Of a stretch of 64,000 nt of DNA, positions 51,288 to 61,398 are shown piece by piece (position 1 is the first letter of the stretch; each line of letters begins with the position of its first letter). The stretch lies in contig NZ_CP108394.1 of NCBI RefSeq assembly GCF_041435215.1, positions 1,736,001-1,800,000 on the forward strand, given 5' to 3'. The notes under the pieces were generated by a model, which saw only the letters and a program-made list of their open reading frames with translations, was not told where the DNA came from and did not search any database. The stretch comes from Streptomyces sp. NBC_01314. GTDB taxonomy: Bacteria > Actinomycetota > Actinomycetes > Streptomycetales > Streptomycetaceae. Position numbers and translations under genes: made by a program.

Positions 51288-52139
51288 TTGAAACTGCTAC
51301 GACTCGGCGCTCCCGGCAAGGAGCGGCCTGCCGTCCGTACCGAGGACGGTCGGCTGCTCGACGCATCTGCTGTCACCGCCGACATCGACGGCGCGTTCCT
51401 GGGCTCCGGGGGACTGGAGCGGCTGCGCGCCGCCGTGGCGGAGACGTCGTTGCCCGAGCTCGACCCTGCCGGTCTGCGGATCGGGGCGCCTGTCGCCCGT
51501 CCCGGCAAGGTCGTCTGCGTCGGCCTGAACTACCGCGACCACGCGGCCGAGACCGGCGCCGCGATACCTCCGCGTCCGGTGATCTTCATGAAGGACCCGG
51601 GGACCGTCGTCGGTCCGCACGACGAGGTGCTGATCCCGCGCGGCTCCGTGAAGACCGACTGGGAGGTGGAACTCGCGGTCGTCATAGGCCGCCGTGCGCG
51701 ATACCTGGACGGACCGGAGGCCGCCCGGTCCGTGATCGCGGGCTACGCCGTCAGCCATGACGTCTCGGAACGTGAGTTCCAGCTGGAGTACTCCTCGCAG
51801 TGGAACCTCGGCAAGTCCTGCGAGACCTTCAACCCGCTCGGCCCGTGGCTGGTCACCGCGGACGAGGTCAGTGACCCGCAGGACCTCTCGCTGCACCTGA
51901 GCGTCAACGGTGTGAAGCGACAGCGGGGCCACACCCGCGACATGATCTTCCCGGTCGAACACATCGTGTCGTACCTGAGTCAGTACATGGTTCTGGAGCC
52001 CGGTGACGTGATCAACACCGGTACGCCCGCGGGTGTGGCCCTCGGTCTTCCCGGCACCCCCTACCTCCGCGCCGGTGACACGGTCGAACTCGCCATCGAC
52101 GGACTCGGCGGCCAGCGCCAGACGTTCGCCCAAGCCTGA
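51288..52139 (+). CDS. FAH-family 2,4-diketo-3-deoxy-L-fuconate hydrolase (probable)
   Basis: A 283-residue FAH-superfamily hydrolase: [78 protein letters not shown]. In the non-phosphorylating L-fucose route this family cleaves 2,4-diketo-3-deoxy-L-fuconate to pyruvate and L-lactate. It is followed by fuconate dehydratase, the SDR and the AKR, which fixes the role by context. TTG at 51288 with GGGAG nine bases upstream is the best start. First gene of the operon. Confidence 0.85.
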   Translation: MKLLRLGAPGKERPAVRTEDGRLLDASAVTADIDGAFLGSGGLERLRAAVAETSLPELDPAGLRIGAPVARPGKVVCVGLNYRDHAAETGAAIPPRPVIFMKDPGTVVGPHDEVLIPRGSVKTDWEVELAVVIGRRARYLDGPEAARSVIAGYAVSHDVSEREFQLEYSSQWNLGKSCETFNPLGPWLVTADEVSDPQDLSLHLSVNGVKRQRGHTRDMIFPVEHIVSYLSQYMVLEPGDVINTGTPAGVALGLPGTPYLRAGDTVELAIDGLGGQRQTFAQA

Positions 52140-52152
52140 AAGGCAGCCCCCC

Positions 52153-53490
52153 TTGTCCGCAATCTCCGCCAGAATCGTCGCGGTCGACACCTACGACATC
52201 CGGTTCCCCACCTCACGTGAGCTGGACGGCTCCGATGCGATGAACCCGGACCCCGACTACTCCGCCGCCTACGTGGTGCTGCGCACGGACGCCGCCGACG
52301 GTCTCGAAGGCCACGGCTTCACCTTCACCATCGGGCGCGGCAACGACGTGCAGGTCGCCGCGATCAACGCCCTGCGCCCGCATCTGCTCGGGCGCTCCGC
52401 CGACGAGCTGTGCGCCGACCCCGGCTCGCTCAACCGGGACCTGATCGGGGACAGCCAGCTGCGCTGGCTCGGTCCCGAGAAGGGCGTGATGCACATGGCG
52501 ATCGGCGCGGTGGTCAACGCCGTGTGGGACCTGGCGGCCAAGCGCGCCGGGCAGCCGCTGTGGCGGCTGCTCGCCCACGCCGAACCCGAGTGGCTGGCGT
52601 CCCAGGTCGACTTCCGCTACATCGCCGACGCCCTCACACCTGACGAGGCCGTCCGTCTGCTCACCGAAGGCCGTGCCGGCCTGGCGGAGCGCGAGGCCGT
52701 GCTGCTGGAACGCGGCTACCCCGGCTACACCACCTCGCCGGGCTGGCTCGGCTACTCCGACGACAAGCTCACCCGGCTGGCCAAGCAGGCCGTCGCCGAC
52801 GGCTTCACCCAGATCAAGTTGAAGGTCGGCGCCGACCTCCAGGACGACGTCCGACGGATGCGCACCGCCCGAGCCGCCGTCGGCGACGGCATCCGGATCG
52901 CCATCGACGCCAATCAGCGCTGGAACGTCGGCGAGGCGATCGAGTGGACCAAGGCGCTCGCCCCCTTCGCCCCGTACTGGATCGAGGAACCCACCAGCCC
53001 CGACGACATCCTCGGGCACGCGACCGTGCGCCGGGGTGTCGCGCCTGTGAAGGTCGCCACCGGCGAACACGTGCAGAACCGCATCATCTTCAAGCAGCTG
53101 CTGCAGGCCGACGCCATCGACGTCCTGCAGATCGACGCCGCCCGGGTCGGCGGCGTGAATGAAAACCTGGCGATCCTGCTGCTGGCCGCCAAGTTCGGCG
53201 TACCAGTGTGTCCCCACGCCGGCGGCGTGGGGCTGTGCGAGCTCGTGCAGCACCTGTCGATGTTCGACTACCTCGCCCTGTCCGGCACCACCGAGAACCG
53301 GGTCATCGAGTACGTCGACCACCTCCACGAGCACTTCACCGACCCCGTGGTGATCCACGACGGCCACTACGCGGCGCCCCTCGCACCTGGCTTCTCCGCG
53401 ACCATGCACGCCGAGTCCATCACCGAGTTCCGCTATCCGAGCGGTGCGTTCTGGGCCGCCGACCGTGCCGGACAGGAGCGGGTCGCATGA
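52153..53490 (+). CDS. L-fuconate dehydratase
   Basis: A 445-residue enolase-superfamily dehydratase that removes water from L-fuconate to give 2-keto-3-deoxy-L-fuconate. Over its length it reads like the characterised Xanthomonas Fuc[50 protein letters not shown]. KxK is in QIKLKVGAD; metal ligands in [18 protein letters not shown] and ATGEHVQN; catalytic His in [17 protein letters not shown] start at 52153, 13 bp after the FAH-family gene. Overlaps the SDR by 4 bp. Confidence 0.93.
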   Translation: MSAISARIVAVDTYDIRFPTSRELDGSDAMNPDPDYSAAYVVLRTDAADGLEGHGFTFTIGRGNDVQVAAINALRPHLLGRSADELCADPGSLNRDLIGDSQLRWLGPEKGVMHMAIGAVVNAVWDLAAKRAGQPLWRLLAHAEPEWLASQVDFRYIADALTPDEAVRLLTEGRAGLAEREAVLLERGYPGYTTSPGWLGYSDDKLTRLAKQAVADGFTQIKLKVGADLQDDVRRMRTARAAVGDGIRIAIDANQRWNVGEAIEWTKALAPFAPYWIEEPTSPDDILGHATVRRGVAPVKVATGEHVQNRIIFKQLLQADAIDVLQIDAARVGGVNENLAILLLAAKFGVPVCPHAGGVGLCELVQHLSMFDYLALSGTTENRVIEYVDHLHEHFTDPVVIHDGHYAAPLAPGFSATMHAESITEFRYPSGAFWAADRAGQERVA

Positions 53491-54245
53491 CCGGGCCGTC
53501 AGGTCTCAGGGCCCTCGTCACCGGCGGCGCCGCCGGTATCGGGCTGGCCACGGCCCGGATGCTGGCCGTGCAAGGCGCACGGGTCGCCGTAATCGACCTC
53601 GACCCGTCGGCGCTTCAGCCGCCGTTGCTCGGTTTCAAGGCCGACGTCAGGGACGACATGTCGGTACGGACCGCCGTGCAGGCAGCTGCCGCCGAGCTCG
53701 GCGGCCTGGACATCCTGGTGAACAACGCGGGTATCGGCGCGGCCGGCACCGTGGAGGACAACCCCGACGAGCAATGGCACCGCGTCCTGGACGTCAACGT
53801 CCTCGGGATCGTCCGCACCACCCGCGCCGCCCTGCCGTATCTGCGCCGCTCCTCGAGCGCGGCCGTGGTCAACACCTGCTCCATCGCCGCCACCGCCGGT
53901 CTGCCGCAGCGCGCCCTGTACTCGGCCACCAAGGGGGCCGTGCTGTCGCTGACCCTGGCCATGGCCGCCGACCACGTCCGCGAGGGCATCCGCGTCAACT
54001 GCGTCAACCCCGGCACCGCCGACACCCCCTGGGTCGGCCGATTGCTGGACGCCGCCGACGACCCCGACGCCGAACGCGCCGCCCTCAACGCCCGCCAGCC
54101 CCTGGGCCGCCTGGTCACCGCCGACGAGGTGGCGGCAGCCATCGTGTACCTCGCCAGTCCCGCCGCGGCCGGCGTCACCGGCACCGCACTCGCCGTCGAC
54201 GGCGGCATGCAGGGCCTCCGGATCCGCCCGGCGACAGCCTCATGA
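53487..54245 (+). CDS. SDR, probable 2-keto-3-deoxy-L-fuconate dehydrogenase
   Basis: A 252-residue [27 protein letters not shown] strand (VIDLDPSAL; Asp, so NAD), NNAGIGAAG, Ser in [13 protein letters not shown] and a final [10 protein letters not shown]. By position between fuconate dehydratase and the fucose dehydrogenase-like AKR it should oxidise 2-keto-3-deoxy-L-fuconate at C4. ATGA overlaps on both sides couple it to its neighbours. Intact. Confidence 0.85.
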   Translation: MTGPSGLRALVTGGAAGIGLATARMLAVQGARVAVIDLDPSALQPPLLGFKADVRDDMSVRTAVQAAAAELGGLDILVNNAGIGAAGTVEDNPDEQWHRVLDVNVLGIVRTTRAALPYLRRSSSAAVVNTCSIAATAGLPQRALYSATKGAVLSLTLAMAADHVREGIRVNCVNPGTADTPWVGRLLDAADDPDAERAALNARQPLGRLVTADEVAAAIVYLASPAAAGVTGTALAVDGGMQGLRIRPATAS

Positions 54246-55240
54246 GAACCACGACGCTGGGCACCAGCGGTGTCCGGGTCACCGAACTCGCCTTCGGCGC
54301 CGCGGGCATCGGCAACCTGTACCACCCGGTCACCGACGAGGCCGCCGCCGCCACGGTGGACGCCGCCTGGGACGCGGGCATCCGCACCTTCGACACCGCC
54401 CCGCACTACGGACTCGGCCTGTCCGAGAGACGCCTCGGTGCCGCGCTGCGCGGCCGCCCCCGGGACGCGTACACCGTCTCCACCAAGGTCGGCCGGCTGC
54501 TGGTGCCGCAGAAGACCGACGGCGACGACCTCGCGGGCGGCTTCGCCGTTCCCGCGACCCATCGCCGGGTGTGGGACTTCAGTGCCGACGGTGTCCGGCG
54601 CTCCCTGGAGGCCAGCCTGCAGCGGCTCGGCCTGGACCGCGTCGACATCGCCCTCCTGCACGACCCCGACGACCACGCCGAGCAGGCTCTCGATGAGGCG
54701 TATCCGGCGCTGGAGCGGCTGCGTGCCGAAGGCGTCGTCGGGGCCATCGGCGTCGGCATGAACCAGACCCCCCTGCTCGCCCGCTTCCTGCGCGAAACGG
54801 ATGTCGACGTCGTCCTGCTGGCCGGCCGCTACACCCTGCTGGGCCAGGAGGGCCTCGCCGAGGTACTGCCCGAGGCCGGCGCCCGGGGCAGGAGTGTGCT
54901 CATCGGCGGGGTCTTCAACTCGGGGCTTCTGACCGACCCGCGGCCGGGCGCCACGTACGACTACGCACCCGTCCCGGAACCCGTCCTGGCCCGGGCGCTG
55001 CGGCTGAAGGCCGTCACCGAATGCCACGGGGTCCCGCTGCGTGCCGCCGCCCTGCGCTTCCCGTTCGGCCATCCGGCCGTCGCGAGCGTACTGACAGGAG
55101 CCCGCTCCGCCGATGAGGTGCACGACACCGTCGCGCTGCTGCGGCGGCCCGTGCCCGCCGCCGTCTGGGACGACCTGCGCACCGAAGGACTGATACCCGC
55201 CGGCACGCCCGTTCCTCCGCCGCCCAAGGAGCCGTCGTGA
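54242..55240 (+). CDS. Aldo/keto reductase, probable L-fucose dehydrogenase
   Basis: A 332-residue aldo/keto reductase of the D-threo-aldose/L-fucose dehydrogenase type. The catalytic Asp-Tyr-Lys-His set is visible: Asp and Tyr in FDTAPHYGLG, Lys in VSTKVGRLL, His in LLHDPDDHA. C-terminal NADP-type segment ends LTGARSADEVHDTVALL. It would oxidise L-fucose to the lactone, the first catabolic step. Starts ATG 54242, overlapping the SDR by 4 bp, and overlaps the broken mutarotase by 4 bp. Confidence 0.87.
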   Translation: MRTTTLGTSGVRVTELAFGAAGIGNLYHPVTDEAAAATVDAAWDAGIRTFDTAPHYGLGLSERRLGAALRGRPRDAYTVSTKVGRLLVPQKTDGDDLAGGFAVPATHRRVWDFSADGVRRSLEASLQRLGLDRVDIALLHDPDDHAEQALDEAYPALERLRAEGVVGAIGVGMNQTPLLARFLRETDVDVVLLAGRYTLLGQEGLAEVLPEAGARGRSVLIGGVFNSGLLTDPRPGATYDYAPVPEPVLARALRLKAVTECHGVPLRAAALRFPFGHPAVASVLTGARSADEVHDTVALLRRPVPAAVWDDLRTEGLIPAGTPVPPPPKEPS

Positions 55241-55395
55241 GGATCGCCCTGCACACCAGGGTCCGCGCCGACCGTGTCGAGGAATACGAGGCGGCACACG
55301 CGAGGTGCCCGAAGAACTGACCGCCGCGATCCGCGCCACCGGAGTGAGCCGGTGGACGATCTGGCGCGGGAGGTCGGCGGGACCGTCCGGCCCAG
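55237..55395 (+). pseudogene. L-rhamnose/L-fucose mutarotase-like gene, frameshifted and truncated
   Basis: GTG at 55237 begins RIALHTRVRADRVEEYEAAHA, a typical mutarotase start, but the frame ends at TGA 55317-55319. In the neighbouring frame the family continues EVPEELTAAIRATGVSRWTIWR (about 55301-55370). One base was lost near 55298. The last 40 or so residues of the family (FHVLECEDY and on) are absent; sequence is unrelated after about 55380. It is the fifth gene of the fucose operon. Confidence 0.85.
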
Positions 55396-55397
55396 AA

Positions 55398-55429
55398 GCG
55401 TACCGGGCCGCCGCGGCGGCCCGGTACGC
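55398..55429. terminator. 32-bp perfect palindrome, bidirectional terminator
   Basis: GCGTACCGGGCCGCC, GC, GGCGGCCCGGTACGC: a perfect 32-base palindrome able to form a 15-bp stem. It lies between the broken mutarotase and the GH95 fragment and would stop the fucose operon. Confidence 0.8.
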
Positions 55430-55542
55430 CTCCGCCCGCACGTCGCCGTCGCGGCGAGCCCGGGCGGCGACAGGAACGTGCGGTCTTCTCTCGCCAGAGC
55501 GGACAGAGGCTCGGTGCTCACGCGCGTCATTCCTCTTGGAGT

Positions 55543-55850
55543 CAGCACCACGGGCCTGTCCGGACTTCCGCTCGACCGCAGACGTTTCCTCACCGCCGTC
55601 GCTCTGACGGCCGGAGCCCGTCGCACTGCCCGAAGTGCTGTCCGCCAAGGGGGCCGACGCGGTACCGCCGCAGCTCGCCTCTCCCCGACCGGGGCGTCTA
55701 TGACACGGTGACCGCCTCCTCGTGGACCGACGGTTTCGTCACCGGCAACGGCGAGTACGGAGCGATCTGCGGCGCCCACGCTGGAGGAGATCATCCGCGA
55801 CCACCACCGGTTCGTGCTGCCCAACGGCACCCGTGACACGCTGCCCCTGT
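55543..55850 (+). pseudogene. GH95-type glycosidase 5' fragment, inverted relative to the intact gene
   Basis: In shifting frames this reads GLSGLPLDRRRFLTAVALTAGA (a Tat-type signal), then VPPQL, then DTVTASSWTDGFVTGNGEYGA, then APTLEEI and DHHRFVLPNGTRDTLPL. The intact GH95 protein encoded at 55974-58868 begins almost the same way. At least three frameshifts are present and only about 100 codons remain. Sequence from about 55850 to 55973 is not recognisable. It was probably the original last gene of the fucose operon, or a duplicate of its neighbour. Confidence 0.85.
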
Positions 55851-55973
55851 CGAGAAGAACGGCCCGCACGACCTGGTGCCCCTCGCCGAGAAGCGCGCCC
55901 CTGCTGGGCCTGGGGACCCTCTTCCAAACCCGCCGGCCCCGAATGCGGCAGCCGCCTGACCCCGGTAGTCGGC

Positions 55974-58868
55974 TCACAGAGGGACGATCTGCCAGTCCTG
56001 GTTGGAACCGCCGTTGGCGGGCCACTGGATGATCCGGGTGCCGTCTGCCGTGGCGCCGTTCTCCGCGTCGGCGGACATCCCGGATCTGACGTTGACGAGG
56101 CGGTAGTACCCACTGGTCGCGGCCGGGACGAGTCTCCACCACTGGTGGGCCTCCGCGGTGTCCGTCCGCTGGCCGAGCGCCTGTCCCTGGGTGGTCGAGC
56201 CGCCGGGGCTTTCGAGCAGCTTGCCGCTCTTGGCGCACACCAGGCGGAAGGATCCGTCGTGGTTCGGCAGGAACCGCCACTGCTGGTTGGTGCCCCCGGT
56301 CCACGGCCACATGATGACCGAGGCCCCGTCGGCGGTCGATGCGTCCTTGATGTCGAGCACCTTGCCGCTTCTGCGGTTGACCAGGCGGAAGGTGCCGGTG
56401 AGCAGACCGACGGTGATGGTCGTTCTGGTGTCGGCGGTGAGTGACACGACCCGGGCGTGGCTGCCGAGGGAGGAGGTGGCGACCGTCGCGGTGGTGGTCA
56501 CCGAGGTCATACCGCGGCGGGAGATCAGGGTGATGTCCTGGGTGACGGCCGAGGTGAGGACGACCGTGGCGGTACGGGCCGCGGTGTCCCAGCTCAGGCT
56601 CTCGACCAGGATCCGGTTGCGGCCCCGCACGCCCTTGATGGTGCCCTTGGAGAACTGGTCGGGCAGAGCGGGGAGCAGTTCGAGGATGCCGGGCCGGCTG
56701 TAGATCAGCGCCTCGGAGATCATGGCGGGCAGGGCGTTGGCGGCGTCGGCGTTGTACGTCGTCAGGTTGGGGTTGTGTGCGGTCATCAGCGACTTGAACA
56801 GCATGTCGTTGCCGATGATCTTCTTCATGTTGGTGTAGACGCCGGGGCCGTCCTTGAGTCGGGCGCGGGCGAAGGCCCGGTGGATGGCACCATGTGCGGC
56901 CTGCGTCTCGTCACCGCGCAGGTCCAGGGCCTTGCGGGCGTTCAGGACCAGGTCGGGCTTGTCCTCGGGGTTGATCTCGTGCAGCGGCCAGGCGCCGTAC
57001 ATGTGCTGGGCGTGGTTGTTGTTGTAGTGGTCGGTCAGGCTCGGCCACGCCCATTCGGCCAGCGCCCCGTCGCTGTTGACCCGGTAGTCGGGAAGCTTGG
57101 CCAGCAGCGCCGTCCAGCGTGCCACGCCCTGTCCGCTGCCCTGCTCGACGCCCAGGGTGTTCGCAGCCTCGATGGCGGCCTGGAGGGCGTGCCGGCCGGC
57201 GGCGATCTCGCCGGTGGCGTTGATGGACAGGTACTGGTTGCTGTTGCCGGGCTTGTTCTCAACGGAGAAGCACGGCACGAAGACGACCTTGCCGTTCGAA
57301 TCGGTGCGGGTGAGGAAGTCCTCGTAGAACAGGGCCAGTTCCATCAGGGCCGGGGCCAGCTTGTTCTGCAGGAAGTCGCTGTCGCCGGTGACCTGGTAGT
57401 ACTCCAGCAGCGGGTAGAGCAGCCAGTCGGCGCCGCCGATCCATGTCTGCCCGGCGAAACTGCCGCTGAAGTGGAGCATGTGGCCGTGCTCGCCGTCGGT
57501 GTGGATGGGCGCGTGGATGCCACGGGTTCCGTACAGGTTCTTGGCGTTGGTACGCCAGTCGTCGAGTTGTCCGAGGATCAGGTCGAAGTAGCCCTGCATG
57601 GCGTCGGTGAGGTCGAGGGTGTTGCCGCCGGCGACCTGGAAGTTGACGTTGGCGTCGGTGGTGAAGTCGTCCGCCCAGGCACCGTTCCAGGTGCCGGTCC
57701 AGATGCCGGTCAGCCGGGGTGGCAGTACGCCGCTGGAGCTGACGAGGAAGTAGCGGCCGGAGTCGTAGAGCCGCTCCAGCAGAGCCAGGTCGATGACGGC
57801 CCTGTTGCTGTTCTGCCGGCTGATCAGTTCACCGGTGGACAGTTGACGGTCGGCGGCGGAGACGTTCAGGTCAAGGCGGGAACGGTCGTACATCGCCGAG
57901 TGCAGCGCGCCGTGGCGGGACAGCAGCGTGGCGTAGTCCGCGCTGAGCGCGGCCAGTTCGGTGTGCAGCGGCTGGGAGTTCCAGCCGGTGGAGGTGTCGT
58001 AGCGGCCCAGTTTGGTCAGCAGCAGCACCTTGGTGGCGCGGGCCACGACCAGGGTGGAGCCGCTGGCGGTGACCGAGGCGTTCGCACCGGTGACGACGAC
58101 CCGCGTGACGCCCTCGTAGCCGTACGCCCCCTGCCCCGAGGGGTAGGTACCGCGCAGGTTCAGATAGCCGTCGGCGCCGCTGACGGTGGCCGTCGTGGCG
58201 AAGCTGACACTGGTCGGGACGCCTTCGAGTGCTGTGGCGACGCTCAGGGTCGTGTCGACGGTCCGCCCGCTCGCGGGCAGCAGTTCATGGACGATGACCT
58301 GGTCGGCGCGGGAGGCGAAGGCGTGGCGCTTCCAGGTGCCGTACTGGTCGGTCCAGGTGTGGGTGACCTCCCCGGTGCGGAAGTCGGTGATCCGGGCGTA
58401 GTCGTTCGTAGTGGTCATACCGGGCGTGCTCAGCCGCAGTTCGTAGCCCGGGTGGTAGGTCTGCGTCCAGCGCAGGCTCCAGCCGGAGGCGAAGCTGGTC
58501 TGCGCCCCGGAGTAGTCCCCGGCCAGCGCCTTGTCCCGTACGGACTCCAGGCGGTCCGCGATCACCGGTGGCAGTGTGTCGCGGGTGCCGTTGGGCATGA
58601 CGAACCGGTGGTGGTTGACGACGATCTTCTCCAGGGTGGGCGCCCCGTAGAGGATCGCTCCGTACTCACCGTTTCCGGTCACGAAACCGTCGGTCCACGA
58701 GGACGCGGTCCCTGTGTCGTAGATGCCCCGGTCGGGGAGGGTGACCTGGGGCGGCACGGCGGCGGTCGCCTTGCCGGCCAGCATGCCGGGCAGCGCGACG
58801 GCTCCGGCCGCCAGAGCGGCGGTTGTCAGGAATTGTCTGCGGTCGAGCGGAAGATCGGACAGGCCCAT
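55974..58868 (-). CDS. GH95-family alpha-L-fucosidase-like protein with ricin-type lectin domain
   Basis: A 964-residue secreted enzyme. The N-terminal Tat-type signal (LDRRQFLTTAALAAGAVALPG) is followed by a beta-sandwich (about 45-290), then an (alpha/alpha)6 barrel (about 310-690) with the GH95 marks GIWTGTWNGAWADDFTTDAN and VNFQVA. A small C-terminal sheet follows, then a RICIN/CBM13-like domain (about 835-964) with repeated NQQWRFLP, HQWWRLVP and NQDWQIVPL. GH95 enzymes release alpha-1,2-fucose or alpha-L-galactose from glycans. It ends next to its inverted pseudogene copy. Confidence 0.88.
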   Translation of the reverse strand: MGLSDLPLDRRQFLTTAALAAGAVALPGMLAGKATAAVPPQVTLPDRGIYDTGTASSWTDGFVTGNGEYGAILYGAPTLEKIVVNHHRFVMPNGTRDTLPPVIADRLESVRDKALAGDYSGAQTSFASGWSLRWTQTYHPGYELRLSTPGMTTTNDYARITDFRTGEVTHTWTDQYGTWKRHAFASRADQVIVHELLPASGRTVDTTLSVATALEGVPTSVSFATTATVSGADGYLNLRGTYPSGQGAYGYEGVTRVVVTGANASVTASGSTLVVARATKVLLLTKLGRYDTSTGWNSQPLHTELAALSADYATLLSRHGALHSAMYDRSRLDLNVSAADRQLSTGELISRQNSNRAVIDLALLERLYDSGRYFLVSSSGVLPPRLTGIWTGTWNGAWADDFTTDANVNFQVAGGNTLDLTDAMQGYFDLILGQLDDWRTNAKNLYGTRGIHAPIHTDGEHGHMLHFSGSFAGQTWIGGADWLLYPLLEYYQVTGDSDFLQNKLAPALMELALFYEDFLTRTDSNGKVVFVPCFSVENKPGNSNQYLSINATGEIAAGRHALQAAIEAANTLGVEQGSGQGVARWTALLAKLPDYRVNSDGALAEWAWPSLTDHYNNNHAQHMYGAWPLHEINPEDKPDLVLNARKALDLRGDETQAAHGAIHRAFARARLKDGPGVYTNMKKIIGNDMLFKSLMTAHNPNLTTYNADAANALPAMISEALIYSRPGILELLPALPDQFSKGTIKGVRGRNRILVESLSWDTAARTATVVLTSAVTQDITLISRRGMTSVTTTATVATSSLGSHARVVSLTADTRTTITVGLLTGTFRLVNRRSGKVLDIKDASTADGASVIMWPWTGGTNQQWRFLPNHDGSFRLVCAKSGKLLESPGGSTTQGQALGQRTDTAEAHQWWRLVPAATSGYYRLVNVRSGMSADAENGATADGTRIIQWPANGGSNQDWQIVPL

Positions 58869-58998
58869 GGCGGTGGCTCCATTGCGTATCGGGCGGGGAG
58901 GGTGACCACCCCAGGTGCGGGGACGTACGCGCCTGGTCGCGCCGACTCCGGGCCGGGACCGCGAGGTGGGGCGGGGGAACAGGAAGCGGTCCCCCGAG

Positions 58999-59037
58999 GT
59001 GAGGGGCCGGTGCCGCGGTGCGGCACCGGCCCCTCAC
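58999..59037. terminator. Strong hairpin between the GH29 and GH95 genes
   Basis: A perfect 18-bp stem (GTGAGGGGCCGGTGCCGC with GCGGCACCGGCCCCTCAC), 3-base loop, starts 22 bp after the GH29 stop (read on the minus strand). It likely terminates the GH29 message, so GH95 has its own promoter in 58869-58998. Confidence 0.85.
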
Positions 59038-59058
59038 TGGACGCCGTTCACAGGACGG

Positions 59059-61398
59059 CTACAGGGCGATGAGCTGCCATTCCTGGTTGGACCCACTGGT
59101 CGAGGGCCACTGGATGACCTGGGCGCCGTCCGCCGTGGAGGCGTCCTTGACGTCGGCGCACCGCCCGTTGCCGACGTTGACTAGCCGGTAGTAGCCGCTG
59201 GTCGCGGCGACCAGCTTCCACCACTGGTTGCTGGTTCCGGCGTCGGCCGACTGGTCGAGCTGTGTCCCCTGCGCGGAACCGCTCGGGCACTCCAGGAGTT
59301 TGCCGCTGCGGACGTTGGACAGCCGGTACGAGCCGTCGCTGTTCGGCAGCAGTTTCCACTGCTGGTTGGTGCCGCCGGTCGAGGGCCACTGGATGATGCC
59401 GGCGCCGTCGGCGCTGGAGGCACCGCTGACGTCCAACACCTTGCCGCTCTTGCGGTTCACCAGCTTGTAGGTGCCCAGGTCCGCGGTGAAGGGCCGGTCG
59501 TAGAGCTCCAGGCTGCGGATGGACGCCCATACCCCGGTGGGCAGGCCGGTGACCGTCACCCGTACGTAGCGGGCATCGGCACTGAGCACCATGGTCTGCA
59601 CCTGGCTGGTGCTGGTGGTGTCGGTGCGGTCGACGAGGGTGGTCCAGGTGGTGTTGTCGGCGGAGCCCTCGACGCGGTACCGGTAGTTGGTGCCGTCCAG
59701 CTCCCAGGCGATACGGGCGCCGGTGAGGGACTTGGTCGCTCCCAGGTCGACCTTCAGCCAGTTCCCGGTGTTGCCGTTGTTGGCGCACCAGCGGGTGGCG
59801 GTGGAGCCGTCGACGGCCTTGGCCGCGGTGTTGCCCTTGGATGTCTCCGCGCTGCTGGCGGTGGCGGTCTTGCCCACGGCGATGTCGGCCGGCTGCACCG
59901 TCCGGTCCAGGGTCACGCCGACCACGCTGTCCTCGGGGATGCGGGTGCGGTTGATCCCGGTGATCGTCACCTTGCCGTCCGAGCTGACGGAGTACGACAG
60001 GTCGGTGCCCGAGGCCACGTCGAAGACCCGGGTCACGTTCGCGTCCCCGATGGACGGGGTGGTGAACGAGGTGCCGCTGTAACCGGACAGCATGTGCACG
60101 TAGAAGGTGCTGTCCTTGTACGTGTAGCCGTACTTGCCGTCGAGAGGCTGCCAGGGGCCGCCGGTGGTGCCGTACACGGCCTCGCCGCAGGTGGTCATGA
60201 AGGAACCGATCCTGCGCACCAGGTCCGCCTGGGCGGTGGGCACGGCTCCGGTGCGGTCCGGGCCGATGTTGACCAGGCAAGTGATGTTCCGCACCCAGGA
60301 GTTGACCAGGAGGTTCATGGCCGTGCCGAAGCCCATCACGCTGGTGCCGGCCTTGTAGCCCCAGGCTCCGCCGATGGTGAAGCACTTCTCCGCCACCTTG
60401 CCGGTGCGGATCGCACCGGTCGGGACGGAGGGGCCTTCCTCGCTGGCGAAGTCGCCGATCCAGCCGGAGCGCAGGGTGGTGACCGCGTCCGGCTGGTGCT
60501 TGCGCACCAGGCCGGTCAGGCCCAGCGGCTTGCCGGTGGCGGCGTCGGTGTCGCCGGAGGCGGAGTCCACCGGCCACTCGTTGGCGGTGTCGCGGAACTG
60601 GCCGGGCTCCCAGAAGAACGCGGCGTCCCTGTCGGAGCCCTGCTGGCCCAGCCAGCCGCCGTCCCACCAGATGTCATCGATCTTGCCGTACTGCGTGAGC
60701 AGCTCCTTGACCTGCTGGTACACCTCGTCCTTCATGATCCGCGCGTTCTCCTTGTGTGCGGGATCGGTGACATAGCCCCACTTGTTGGTCAGGCAGTTGG
60801 TGCCGCGGACGTCGTAGTAGCCCGGGTAGCGCCAGCTCAGCGGCGAGAAGTACAGACCCACCTTCAGCCCGGCATCGCGCACGGCCGTCACGTACTGGCC
60901 GACGAAGTCCGTCTGCAGCGGCGCCTGCCCCGCGTGCCAGGCGTTGGCATGGGTGGACGGCCACAGGGCGAAGCCGTCGTGGTGGCGGGCCGTGAGCACC
61001 GTGTACTTCGCGCCCATGTCCTTGGCCAGTTGGGCCCAGTCGGCGGGGTCGTAGGCGCTGCCGGTGAACTGCTCACTCGTGGCGTCGGTGACGTACTTCT
61101 TGTAGTTCTCCGGCGTGACGGCGGCGTTCTCCATGTACCACTCGCCCTTGGCCGGGCCGGAGTAGGGACCCCAGTGAATGAACATGCCGAGCTTGGCATC
61201 CTGCATCCACTGGATCTTCTCGTTGGACTGCTGCTCGACACCCATGTCGATCTTGGGGATGCGCAGGGGCGGGAGCGGCAACGGCTCACCGGTGGTGGCA
61301 GCGTGGGCGGGTATCGCCAGTGTCGGAGTGATAGCGGCGGCGACCGTCATGGCCGCGATGCCGGCAAGCACTCTTCGTCGAGTGATCGGTTCTGACAA
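59059..61398 (-). CDS. GH29 alpha-L-fucosidase with F5/8C-type and ricin-type domains
   Basis: A 779-residue secreted fucosidase. Signal: TRRRVLAGIAAMTVAAA with a Tat-like RRR and AHA cleavage region. The GH29 barrel (about 50-390) has FIHWG at 73-77, ARHHDGFALW at 137-146 and nucleophile Asp246 in DDIWWDGGW. A beta-sandwich and an F5/8 type C (CBM32-like) domain follow (about 490-640; SSAETSKGNTAAKAVDGS, then YVRVTVTGLP). The C-terminal RICIN domain (about 645-779) resembles that of the GH95 protein. GH29 enzymes remove alpha-1,3/1,4/1,6-fucose. A fucose-type operator lies upstream. Confidence 0.93.
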   Translation of the reverse strand: MSEPITRRRVLAGIAAMTVAAAITPTLAIPAHAATTGEPLPLPPLRIPKIDMGVEQQSNEKIQWMQDAKLGMFIHWGPYSGPAKGEWYMENAAVTPENYKKYVTDATSEQFTGSAYDPADWAQLAKDMGAKYTVLTARHHDGFALWPSTHANAWHAGQAPLQTDFVGQYVTAVRDAGLKVGLYFSPLSWRYPGYYDVRGTNCLTNKWGYVTDPAHKENARIMKDEVYQQVKELLTQYGKIDDIWWDGGWLGQQGSDRDAAFFWEPGQFRDTANEWPVDSASGDTDAATGKPLGLTGLVRKHQPDAVTTLRSGWIGDFASEEGPSVPTGAIRTGKVAEKCFTIGGAWGYKAGTSVMGFGTAMNLLVNSWVRNITCLVNIGPDRTGAVPTAQADLVRRIGSFMTTCGEAVYGTTGGPWQPLDGKYGYTYKDSTFYVHMLSGYSGTSFTTPSIGDANVTRVFDVASGTDLSYSVSSDGKVTITGINRTRIPEDSVVGVTLDRTVQPADIAVGKTATASSAETSKGNTAAKAVDGSTATRWCANNGNTGNWLKVDLGATKSLTGARIAWELDGTNYRYRVEGSADNTTWTTLVDRTDTTSTSQVQTMVLSADARYVRVTVTGLPTGVWASIRSLELYDRPFTADLGTYKLVNRKSGKVLDVSGASSADGAGIIQWPSTGGTNQQWKLLPNSDGSYRLSNVRSGKLLECPSGSAQGTQLDQSADAGTSNQWWKLVAATSGYYRLVNVGNGRCADVKDASTADGAQVIQWPSTSGSNQEWQLIAL

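Noticed and set aside
56457..59072. An 871-codon open frame on the plus strand
   Set aside because: It mirrors the GH95 gene; the composition is repetitive Gly/Val/Ala and no domain is recognisable.
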